Part shown: one piece after another, positions 1 through 6,018 of the stretch
Position numbering within the stretch: position 1 is the stretch's first letter
How the letters are laid out: each line of letters opens with the position of its first letter
Notes under the pieces: generated by a model
What the model was told of the DNA's origin: nothing
The model's database searches: none
What the model saw: the letters and a program-made list of their open reading frames with translations, nothing else
NCBI GenBank assembly: GCA_020025795.1
Contig: JAHHRK010000052.1
Coordinates: 1 to 10,411, forward strand
Origin: Faecalibacterium sp.
Lineage (GTDB): Bacteria; Bacillota; Clostridia; Oscillospirales; Ruminococcaceae
Direction of reading: 5' to 3'
Length of the DNA: 10,411 nucleotides
Made by a program: the position numbers and the translations under genes

Positions 1-1464
1 CATGTTGGTGGAAGCAGTGATGGTGATGCTCTGCTCCTTGCCGGTGCCCAGATCCTTAGCGCTTACGTGCACGATGCCGTTCGCATCGATATCGAAGGTA
101 ACTTCGATCTGAGGCACGCCACGGGGAGCCGGAGCGATGCCATCCAGATGGAAGGTTCCCAGGCTCTTGTTGTCCTTAGCGAACTCACGTTCGCCCTGCA
201 GGACGTTGACCTCAACAGAAGGCTGGTTGTCAGCAGCAGTAGAGAACACCTGGCTCTTCTTGGTGGGGATGGTGGTGTTACGGTCGATGATCTTGGTGCA
301 AACGCCGCCCAGGGTCTCAATGCCCAGGCTCAGCGGGGTAACGTCCAGCAGCAGCAGGCCCTTCACGTCGCCCTGCAGAACGCCGCCCTGGATAGCAGCA
401 CCAACAGCAACGCACTCGTCGGGGTTGATGCCCTTGAAGGGCTCGCAGTTCAGTTCCTTCTTAACAGCCTCAGCAACTGCGGGGATACGGGTAGAACCGC
501 CAACCAGCAGGACCTTCTTCAGGTCGGAAGCCTTCAGGCCTGCGTCTGCCAGAGCCTGACGGACGGGGCGCATGGTGCGGTCGACCAGGTCAGCGGTCAG
601 TTCGTTGAACTTTGCGCGGCTCAGGGTCATATCCAGGTGCTTGGGGCCGGTTGCGTCAGCAGTGATAAAGGGCAGGTTGATCTGGCTGCTCATAGCGCTG
701 GACAGCTCGATCTTTGCCTTTTCAGCAGCTTCCTTCAGGCGCTGTGCAGCCATCTTGTCCTTGCGCAGGTCGATGTTGTTTTCAGCCATGAATGCGTCTG
801 CCATCCAGTCGATGATGCGCTGGTCGAAGTCGTCGCCGCCCAGGCGGGTATCGCCGTTGGTAGCCAGAACTTCGGTAACGCCGTCGCCCATCTCAATGAT
901 GGAAACATCGAACGTGCCGCCGCCCAGGTCGTAAACCATGATCTTCTGGTCATCTTCCTTGTCCACGCCGTATGCCAGAGAAGCAGCGGTGGGCTCGTTG
1001 ATGATACGCTTAACGTTCAGGCCAGCGATGGTGCCGGCGTCCTTGGTTGCCTGACGCTGGCTATCGTTGAAGTATGCGGGAACGGTGATAACTGCTTCGG
1101 TAACAGGCTCGCCCAGGTAAGCCTCAGCGTCAGCCTTCAGCTTCTGCAGGATCATAGCGCTGATCTGCTGGGGGGTGTAGTCTGCCTCGCCGATGGAACC
1201 GTCAGCCAGCTTTGCCTGGGTGACGTGCACCTTGTTGCTGGTGCCCATATCACGCTTGACGGAAGAAACGGTGTTCTCCGGGTTGGTGATAGCCTGACGC
1301 TTTGCAACCTGGCCTACCAGGCGATCGCCGGTCTTAGTGAAGCCGACAACAGAAGGCGTAGTACGTGCGCCCTCAGCGTTAGCGATAACAACGGGTTCGC
1401 CGCCTTCGATAACAGCAACACAGCTGTTGGTAGTACCCAGGTCAATACCAATGATTTTACTCAT
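1..1464 (-). CDS. dnaK: Chaperone DnaK (Hsp70), C-terminus cut by window edge
   Basis: ATP-dependent cytosolic Hsp70 chaperone that works with GrpE and DnaJ. The first 488 codons are present. The N-terminus reads MSKIIGIDLGTTNSCVA (phosphate-binding loop). Further on come VYDLGGGTFDVS (Hsp70 signature 2) and LLVGGSTRIPA (signature 3). The interdomain linker LLLLDVTPLSLG falls near residue 370, about 20 residues earlier than in proteobacterial DnaK, as expected for Gram-positive forms that lack an insertion in the nucleotide-binding domain. The substrate-binding beta domain follows and the window ends inside it (DANGIVHVSAKDLGTGKEQ, then ITITASTNM). The helical lid, usually another 120 or so residues, lies outside. 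The start at 1464 has AGGAG nine bases upstream. It is the third gene of the hrcA operon, 96 bp after grpE; dnaJ would be expected next, beyond the left edge. Identification is secure. Confidence 0.98.
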   Translation of the reverse strand, partial: MSKIIGIDLGTTNSCVAVIEGGEPVVIANAEGARTTPSVVGFTKTGDRLVGQVAKRQAITNPENTVSSVKRDMGTSNKVHVTQAKLADGSIGEADYTPQQISAMILQKLKADAEAYLGEPVTEAVITVPAYFNDSQRQATKDAGTIAGLNVKRIINEPTAASLAYGVDKEDDQKIMVYDLGGGTFDVSIIEMGDGVTEVLATNGDTRLGGDDFDQRIIDWMADAFMAENNIDLRKDKMAAQRLKEAAEKAKIELSSAMSSQINLPFITADATGPKHLDMTLSRAKFNELTADLVDRTMRPVRQALADAGLKASDLKKVLLVGGSTRIPAVAEAVKKELNCEPFKGINPDECVAVGAAIQGGVLQGDVKGLLLLDVTPLSLGIETLGGVCTKIIDRNTTIPTKKSQVFSTAADNQPSVEVNVLQGEREFAKDNKSLGTFHLDGIAPAPRGVPQIEVTFDIDANGIVHVSAKDLGTGKEQSITITASTNM

Positions 1465-1532
1465 AATGAATTTCTCCTCTCTAAATGGTTGGAACGTTAT
1501 TTTTTATATTGGGATGATGATAAAATCTTTTA

Positions 1533-1557
1533 TTCAAAAACGCGAAATGCGTTTGAA
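1533..1557 (-). terminator. Hairpin between grpE and dnaK (attenuator or processing site)
   Basis: On the minus strand TTCAAACGC, loop ATTTC, GCGTTTTTGAA can form a stem with AAACGC/GCGTTT at its core and an outer TTCAA/TTGAA extension after a small T bulge. It begins four bases after the grpE stop codon and is followed by the A/T-rich stretch TAAAAGATTTTATC. It resembles a weak intrinsic terminator. In this position it could cause partial termination, or act as a processing or stabilising site that sets dnaK expression apart from hrcA and grpE. No CIRCE or convincing promoter was seen in the 96-bp gap, so read-through must still supply dnaK. Confidence 0.4.
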
Positions 1558-1560
1558 GCT

Positions 1561-2178
1561 TTATTCTGCTACGATAACGGTAGCGTGGCGAATGATGCGG
1601 TCGCCGATGCGGTAACCCTTCTGGTAAACGGTCATAACGCAGCCGCTCTCAATGCCTTCGGGTGCCGGCATCTGGGATACGGCGTTCATCACATTGGGGT
1701 CAAAGGGCTGGCCCATGGCCTCGATTTCGGTGATGTTCATCTTTTCCAGTGCCTGTGCTGCCTTGTCCAGCGTCATCACAACGCCTTTCTTATAGGCTTC
1801 GTCGGTAGTGGGGGCATTTGCCGCCATTTCCAGCGTGTCCAGAATCGGCAGGATGTGGTTGACTGCGAAGCTCACACCATCGTTGAACTTCTGGTCTGCT
1901 TCGCGGGCGCTGCGCTTGCGGAAGTTTTCATACTCTGCAGCGGTGCGCAGCAGCTGTTCTTTTGTATCAGTCACCGCTTTTTCTGCGGTGTCCAGCTTTG
2001 CTTTCAGTGCTTCGATCTCTTTGGCCTTTTTGCCGAACAGATCTTTCTTTTCTTTGGCAGGACTTGCTTCTTCTGCCTTTTCCTCAGCAGGAGCCTGCTG
2101 CGTTTCCTCGGTGGCTGCTTCGGTCTCGTTGACCGCTGCTTCGGCAGCCTCCTGCTCGCGCTTGGCTTCTTCGCTCAT
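1561..2178 (-). CDS. grpE: Nucleotide exchange factor GrpE
   Basis: Dimeric co-chaperone that releases ADP from DnaK. The protein has 205 residues, a normal length. Residues 1-50 are a low-complexity, Glu/Ala-rich disordered tail. A coiled-coil region follows (about 50-110, including LLRTAAEYENFRKRS, the typical GrpE core). The C-terminal beta domain ends in GYRIGDRIIRHATVIVAE, which matches the GrpE signature. The start at 2178 is set by a strong AAGGAGG Shine-Dalgarno seven bases upstream. It lies 35 bp downstream of hrcA in the same operon and is therefore under CIRCE/HrcA control. Secure. Confidence 0.97.
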   Translation of the reverse strand: MSEEAKREQEAAEAAVNETEAATEETQQAPAEEKAEEASPAKEKKDLFGKKAKEIEALKAKLDTAEKAVTDTKEQLLRTAAEYENFRKRSAREADQKFNDGVSFAVNHILPILDTLEMAANAPTTDEAYKKGVVMTLDKAAQALEKMNITEIEAMGQPFDPNVMNAVSQMPAPEGIESGCVMTVYQKGYRIGDRIIRHATVIVAE

Positions 2179-2213
2179 CTTATATCCTCCTTTAATCCGG
2201 GCTAAATCCCAGG

Positions 2214-3236
2214 CTATTCTTCATTTCCGTTCCGGCCGGACATTCCCTTGCCCAACTCCTGTGCAAAGGCTTCCAAAACCGGGATCAAACGGGAGAACGG
2301 CATTCTCGCCGGACCGACCAGTGCGATCGTACCAGTCAGGCCGCCTCCCACCATGTATCGCTTTGCCACGATGCACAGTCCGGGAATTGCGGGTGTCATA
2401 TCTTCGCCCAGAAAAACCGTAGTGCGTCCGGTCGAAGGTGTAATCATGGCGCCTGCGCGTTCGTCGTCGTTCAGCTGCGTAACCAGCAGCGGCAGATACG
2501 GCTGAAGCTCCGGCCATTGCAGCAGGTACTGTTCGCCGCCCAGAAATACGTGGGGCTTGGAGGAATCCTCCAGGATGCCTGCCGCCGCCATCACTACCGG
2601 AACCAGTGCAGGTCCAGCCTGCTGGCACAATGCCTGAAGCATTGCCTGGTTCAAGTCTACCGGTGCCACGAAGGTCATGTTACTGTTCAACAGCGCCGCC
2701 AGATTTGCGGCATCGCTGCGGGTCAAGCCTTTGTTCACATGGGCCACACGGGTGCGCACACCGCCTGCCGATGTTACGGCAAGCACCGCAGCCGCATACC
2801 GGCCAACCTGTACCACTTCATAATGTGCGATGCACAAGTCATCGGCGCGCGGCGTTGTGACCGCCGCTGTGCAGCCGGTCATCTTGGCCAGTGCTTTTGC
2901 AGCGCCCTGTGCCAGCTTGTCCGGTTCCTGATCCAGCGAAGCAAATGCACGGCGAATTTCAACTGCATCCTTCGGGTCCAGCTTCATATCGTCGGCCAGC
3001 AGGTTGTCCAGATAAAAGCGGTAGCCTTTTGCGCTGGGGATGCGTCCCGCGCTGGTGTGGGGCTGTTCCAGCAAACCAAGCTTGGTCAGTGCCGCCATTT
3101 CGTTTCGCAGCGTCGCACTGGACACCGCGCAGTCGAAGTAGTTGGCAAGCACGCCGCTTCCGATTGGTTCGCCTTCCAACCCATAAAGCTGCACGATGGC
3201 CTGCATGATCTGTCTTTTTCTATCATCCATTGGCAT
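2214..3236 (-). CDS. hrcA: Heat-inducible transcription repressor HrcA
   Basis: Repressor of class I heat-shock genes; it binds CIRCE, and GroEL is known to modulate its folding. The 340 residues are the usual family length. The N-terminal winged helix-turn-helix covers about residues 5-75 (MDDRKRQIMQAIVQLY, then SSATLRNEMAALTKLGLLEQ and the conserved PHTSAGRIPSAKGYRFYLD). The middle is a GAF-like dimerisation domain, and the C-terminal part carries YMVGGGLTGTIALVGPARM, the typical HrcA ending. The start at 3236 has AGAGG eight bases upstream; the ATG two codons later is less well spaced. As first gene of the operon, directly behind CIRCE, it should repress itself together with grpE and dnaK. 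Confidence 0.97.
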   Translation of the reverse strand: MPMDDRKRQIMQAIVQLYGLEGEPIGSGVLANYFDCAVSSATLRNEMAALTKLGLLEQPHTSAGRIPSAKGYRFYLDNLLADDMKLDPKDAVEIRRAFASLDQEPDKLAQGAAKALAKMTGCTAAVTTPRADDLCIAHYEVVQVGRYAAAVLAVTSAGGVRTRVAHVNKGLTRSDAANLAALLNSNMTFVAPVDLNQAMLQALCQQAGPALVPVVMAAAGILEDSSKPHVFLGGEQYLLQWPELQPYLPLLVTQLNDDERAGAMITPSTGRTTVFLGEDMTPAIPGLCIVAKRYMVGGGLTGTIALVGPARMPFSRLIPVLEAFAQELGKGMSGRNGNEE

Positions 3237-3260
3237 CGTGGTCGCCTCTCTTTCAATCTT

Positions 3261-3287
3261 TTAGCACTCCATGTCCCTGAGTGCTAA
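3261..3287 (-). promoter_or_regulatory. CIRCE operator (HrcA binding site)
   Basis: A perfect consensus CIRCE inverted repeat, TTAGCACTC-N9-GAGTGCTAA, lies 24 bp upstream of the hrcA start codon. With the promoter at 3292-3319, transcription should begin near 3285, inside the upstream arm. Bound HrcA would therefore block initiation, and the element is also transcribed into the 5' leader. It is the only copy in the window. Confidence 0.98.
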
Positions 3288-3291
3288 AACT

Positions 3292-3319
3292 ATTATATGC
3301 GATTCCTGCAATCTGTCAA
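3292..3319 (-). promoter_or_regulatory. Sigma-A promoter of the hrcA-grpE-dnaK operon
   Basis: The minus strand has a perfect -35 TTGACA (3314-3319), a 16-bp spacer and a perfect -10 TATAAT (3292-3297). The predicted start of transcription falls within CIRCE. A consensus vegetative promoter under a repressor is the usual design of class I heat-shock operons. The 170 bp further upstream (3320-3491) hold no gene or obvious motif. Confidence 0.93.
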
Positions 3320-3491
3320 CCCCTATAAAAGCAAGTTTCAAAAACATTCATAATTCCGACATAAACAAGAGCCATTTTCCGGATTGTTCTGCTTGTTTTT
3401 CGCATAAACGTCCTTATTTTGCTCCATTCCGGCCCAGATATGCAAGCACGCCGCCCAAACTGCCTTTTGGCTTGCAACTGCTGAATCGGAA

Positions 3492-3523
3492 CAAAAAAGA
3501 GAGGCCGCATCCCGGTCTCTCTC
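3492..3523 (-). terminator. Intrinsic terminator of spoVT
   Basis: On the minus strand AGAGAG-A-CCG, a five-base loop, then CGG-C-CTCTCT forms a stem of nine pairs with one A-C mismatch, followed at once by TTTTTTG. It begins 14 bases after the spoVT stop codon and separates spoVT from the heat-shock promoter. Confidence 0.85.
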
Positions 3524-3536
3524 ATTTTATGGCAGT

Positions 3537-4076
3537 TCACTCGTCCATCTGCTTTGCCAGCAGTTCTGCGCTCAGCTCTACGGCGAGCACCTGCTCCGAG
3601 CTGGGCTTTGCTGTGCCGTCCGGTGTCAAAAGTCCAACCGCACCGATTACATCTCCGGCTGTTACAACCGGACTTGCCACAAGAATGGGATGGTTACATC
3701 CTTCGCAGGGCATTAGCTGTTCCCCATCCCGGTTGGCGGTATAGGTACCGCGATGTTCCATAATGCGCTCCAGCGGACGGGCAATGCGCATTTCGTGCAG
3801 TTCTTTTTTATTGCTGCCGCCTGCCGCCACAATGGCATCCCGATCACAGACGAAAGCCGTCAGGCCCAGCTGCTTTGCCAATACAGCAGCATACTGCTCT
3901 GCCGACTGAGAAATTTCTGCCATAGGAGAATATTTTTTGAAAATGACTTCGCCTTCTCCTGTTGTAAAGATCTCCAGTGGATCGCCCCGACGGATTCGCT
4001 GGGTACGGCGAATCTCCTTGGGGATCACAATTCGCCCCAGCTCATCAATACGGCGCACGATTCCCGTTGCTTTCAT
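3537..4076 (-). CDS. spoVT: Stage V sporulation protein T (AbrB-family regulator)
   Basis: Tetrameric DNA-binding regulator of late forespore genes in spore formers. The 179 residues match the family length (178 in Bacillus subtilis). Residues 1-50 form an AbrB swapped-hairpin domain that is almost identical to known SpoVT (MKATGIVRRIDELGRIVIPK, then GDPLEIF and EVIFKKYSP). Residues 57-179 form the GAF-like domain, including CDRD at 77-80 and the terminal AELLAKQMDE. An unusual feature is a CEGC pair (Cys124, Cys127) in the GAF domain, at a place where the B. subtilis protein, as I recall it, has none. The start at 4076 follows AAGGAGG at nine bases. It is a single gene with its own terminator and a candidate sigma-G promoter. 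It implies sporulation ability or its remnant in the host. Confidence 0.94.
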   Translation of the reverse strand: MKATGIVRRIDELGRIVIPKEIRRTQRIRRGDPLEIFTTGEGEVIFKKYSPMAEISQSAEQYAAVLAKQLGLTAFVCDRDAIVAAGGSNKKELHEMRIARPLERIMEHRGTYTANRDGEQLMPCEGCNHPILVASPVVTAGDVIGAVGLLTPDGTAKPSSEQVLAVELSAELLAKQMDE

Positions 4077-4106
4077 GAATAAAATCCTCCTTAACAGCTT
4101 TTCCTT

Positions 4107-4135
4107 TAGTATCTGCCAAAACTGGAATTTTATTC
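4107..4135 (-). promoter_or_regulatory. Candidate sigma-G promoter of spoVT
   Basis: The minus strand reads GAATA (4131-4135), a 17-bp spacer, then GATACTA (4107-4113). In Bacillus, sigma-G promoters have roughly GHATR at -35 and CATWHTA at -10 with 17-18 bp between; this site differs only at the first -10 base. In B. subtilis spoVT is transcribed by sigma-G, so the match is in the expected place, about 30 bp before the start codon. No convincing sigma-A promoter was found between the brnQ terminator and spoVT. The call is inferred by eye. Confidence 0.5.
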
Positions 4136-4147
4136 TTTGCCGCCAAC

Positions 4148-4188
4148 GTAAAAATGGCAGGCACCTTTTCGGTGCCTGCCATTTTTAC
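4148..4188 (-). terminator. Terminator of brnQ, perfect 18-bp inverted repeat
   Basis: GTAAAAATGGCAGGCACC pairs without mismatch with its reverse complement across a five-base loop. The A-tract on one flank and T-tract on the other allow it to work in both directions. It lies 41 bp after the brnQ stop codon and insulates spoVT. Confidence 0.92.
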
Positions 4189-4229
4189 AACGTATTTCAA
4201 AGATAAGCAGATTTCGTCACAAACCCGGT

Positions 4230-5552
4230 TTATGCCTCTACTTCCACCAGAGGAGTTGCTACACGGTCAGCCAGCAGACCAACCACCAGCATGACCACAG
4301 CCACGCTGACCCAGCCAAAGCCGGTAGTGAACAAGGGCAGCTTGCCGAACAAATCGCCTACCACGCCCAGCGGCAGCTTTGCATTATGCATTGCATATAC
4401 CACGCTGACAACGCTGGTGCCCGCCACTACGCAAGGATAAACGAAGCGGCTGTTCTTCCACAGCTTGTCGGACAGGCCCAGCACAATCAAAACGATGGAA
4501 ACCGGGTAGATTGCATCCAGAACCGGAACCGAAATGCTCAAAATTGCGGTCAGACCCATGTTGCACACCAAGAAGGAGAAGGCAACAATGATACACACCC
4601 ACTGGCGATAGGAAACCTTGCTGAACAGGGTGGAGAAATAGCGAGAGATCGAGTTGATCAGACCCACACAAGTGGTCAGGCAGGCCAGCGTAAAGATCGC
4701 AGCCAGCAGCACTGCGCCGCCGTTGCCGAACAGCTGATACACGATGCAGCGCAGGGTCCATGCGCCGTTATCCTGGATGGGGTACACACCAGAGCTGCAC
4801 ATACCCATATAAGTCAGCATCGCGTAAACCGCAACCAGCACGCCACCGGCGATGCAGCCTGCAACCACTGTATAATGAATGGTGGATTTCTTTTCCTTGA
4901 TGCCAAAGGAAGCCAGCGTCAGGCTGATGACCAGACCAAAGTTCAAAGCTGCGATGGTATCCATCGTCTGGTAGCCATCGGTAAAGCCCTGCAGGAAAGC
5001 CGTGCTTTCATAAGCCTGCTGGGGAAGTGCCACCTGCACATCGCCGCGGAACAAAAAGCTCACGAACAAAAATCCCAGGCACAGCAGAGTCAGCGGGGTC
5101 AGCACTTTGCCAATGCGGTCCACCAGCTTGGTGGGGTTCAGGCACAGCCACAGTGCCAGCAGGAAGAACACCAGCGAATAGCCAGCCATGCACAGGGTCA
5201 GATTGGTGCCTTCGGGCAGGTAAGGTGCAACTGCCATTTCAAACGGCACAGATGCTGCACGGGGAATACCCAGGCCGGGGCCGATCGACAGGTAAATCAG
5301 CACGGTGAACACCAGTGCAAAGTGCTTGCCTACCTTGCGGCCCAGCTTGTCCAGACCACCAAACTCTGCCACTACGATAACACCCAGTACCGGCAGAACG
5401 ACTGCTGTGGCAAAAAAGCCGATAAAAGCGCTTACCGTGTGCTCACCAGCATTCTGTCCCAAAAAGGGCGGGAAGATCAGGTTGCCTGCTCCAAAGAACA
5501 GTGAAAACAGCATAAAGCTGACGACCAAAAGGTTTTTCTTGCCCAGTTTCAT
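4230..5552 (-). CDS. brnQ: Branched-chain amino acid carrier BrnQ (LIVCS family)
   Basis: Integral membrane symporter that takes up isoleucine, leucine and valine, driven by sodium or proton gradients. The 440 residues are normal for the family. The N-terminus has the family motif FSLFFGAGNLIFPPFLGQNA in the first membrane segment. About twelve hydrophobic segments follow, for example residues 40-62, 79-97, 120-140, 150-170 and the final segment near 410-430. IYLSIGPGLGIPRAASVPFE (about 86-105) is also a conserved stretch. The start at 5552 has AAGGAG seven bases upstream. It is monocistronic, with a T-box leader and its own promoter upstream and a strong terminator downstream. Expression should rise when the cognate tRNA, probably isoleucyl, is uncharged. 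Confidence 0.96.
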   Translation of the reverse strand: MKLGKKNLLVVSFMLFSLFFGAGNLIFPPFLGQNAGEHTVSAFIGFFATAVVLPVLGVIVVAEFGGLDKLGRKVGKHFALVFTVLIYLSIGPGLGIPRAASVPFEMAVAPYLPEGTNLTLCMAGYSLVFFLLALWLCLNPTKLVDRIGKVLTPLTLLCLGFLFVSFLFRGDVQVALPQQAYESTAFLQGFTDGYQTMDTIAALNFGLVISLTLASFGIKEKKSTIHYTVVAGCIAGGVLVAVYAMLTYMGMCSSGVYPIQDNGAWTLRCIVYQLFGNGGAVLLAAIFTLACLTTCVGLINSISRYFSTLFSKVSYRQWVCIIVAFSFLVCNMGLTAILSISVPVLDAIYPVSIVLIVLGLSDKLWKNSRFVYPCVVAGTSVVSVVYAMHNAKLPLGVVGDLFGKLPLFTTGFGWVSVAVVMLVVGLLADRVATPLVEVEA

Positions 5553-5611
5553 AAAGTTTCTCCTTTTTTCTGCTTATCTTTCTTAACTCAATTTTCGTCC
5601 GCCTTGCAAAC

Positions 5612-5905
5612 AGACAAAAATAAAAGACCCGTCTCAAATTACTTTGAGACGAGTCTTGTTAATACAATACCCGCGGTACCACTCAAATTGCACGACTGCC
5701 GCCGTACCACCTTCAGGCTCCAACAAGCCCTATGCACTTACGTAGCCTACACGGAAAGCCCTACTGACAACTTTGTTTTGAGGCTTTCAGCTCGGAAGGG
5801 ATGGGATATCTTAGCTGCTGTTTGTCTGGCTCGCACCAATACCGGACTCTCTGGAAAACGCGGGGCTAAATCCGTCTTCGTCATCGCTTTTGTATGAAAT
5901 TGATG
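5612..5905 (-). promoter_or_regulatory. T-box leader (tRNA-sensing riboswitch) controlling brnQ
   Basis: The leader reads the charging state of a tRNA and switches between terminator and antiterminator. Stem I is seen as GATGA (5881-5885) facing CCGAGC (5790-5795), which forms the kink-turn base. A TTAGC/GCTAA helix sits above it, and the apical motifs AGAGAG (5847-5852) and GGTGCGAGCC (5828-5837) follow. Stem II is GAAAGCC pairing with GGCTTTC. The T-box is GAGTGGTACCGCGG (5671-5684). Its UGGU would pair with a tRNA ending in ACCA, meaning discriminator A, which suits tRNA-Ile, Leu and Val. The antiterminator can form by TTTGAG before the T-box pairing with CTCAAA in the terminator's 5' arm. 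The 3' side of the specifier region contains ATC twice (5805-5807, 5800-5802), pointing to isoleucine. A second T-box-like motif lies at 5699-5711. Confidence 0.94.
5613..5657 (-). terminator. Regulated terminator of the brnQ T-box
   Basis: AAGACTCGTCTCAAA pairs with TTTGAGACGGGTCTT through 15 pairs (one T-G wobble) around a four-base loop, followed by TTATTTTTG. Its 5' arm contains the CTCAAA that can pair instead with TTTGAG just upstream of the T-box. That mutual exclusion is the expected switch. It ends about 60 bp before brnQ. Confidence 0.92.
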
Positions 5906-5910
5906 GGTGC

Positions 5911-5940
5911 ATTTTACCACTACCCAGTGCCTTTTGTCAA
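5911..5940 (-). promoter_or_regulatory. Sigma-A promoter of the brnQ leader
   Basis: The minus strand has a perfect -35 TTGACA (5935-5940), an 18-bp spacer and -10 TAAAAT (5911-5916). It predicts a transcript start near 5904, so the whole T-box is transcribed. The strong promoter fits control by attenuation rather than at initiation. Between it and the end of the hydrolase gene (5941-6018) there is only A/T-rich sequence with a weak AAAAG/CTTTT hairpin; no good terminator was found for the hydrolase gene. Confidence 0.85.
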
Positions 5941-6018
5941 GGCATATTGCAAATTTTCTGATTTTATTTTTTCACAGGACTACGTAAAAAAGGTCACACT
6001 TTTCTTTTTTTGCAGCCT

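Noticed and set aside
67..2205. A 712-codon open frame on the plus strand across dnaK and grpE
   Set aside because: It is antisense to two certain genes. Its translation has low-complexity, Leu/Cys/His-rich composition. Long antisense frames over dnaK are a known effect of its codon bias.
2517..3287. A 256-codon plus-strand frame over hrcA
   Set aside because: Its composition is atypical (His/Cys/Gln-rich), it has no ribosome site, and it runs through the CIRCE and hrcA start region; it is a shadow of hrcA.
3316..3540. A 74-codon minus-strand frame after spoVT
   Set aside because: It begins at the spoVT stop and includes the terminator hairpin; no Shine-Dalgarno sequence and no plausible product.
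3271..3744. A 157-codon plus-strand frame spanning the hrcA-spoVT gap
   Set aside because: It starts inside CIRCE and ends inside spoVT, has no ribosome site and crosses a terminator; no family resemblance.
4386..5504. A 372-codon plus-strand frame over brnQ
   Set aside because: Very Gln/His-rich product that mirrors the hydrophobic codons of brnQ; no start signals.
5604..5897. A 97-codon plus-strand frame across the T-box leader
   Set aside because: The region is fully explained by the T-box structure on the other strand.
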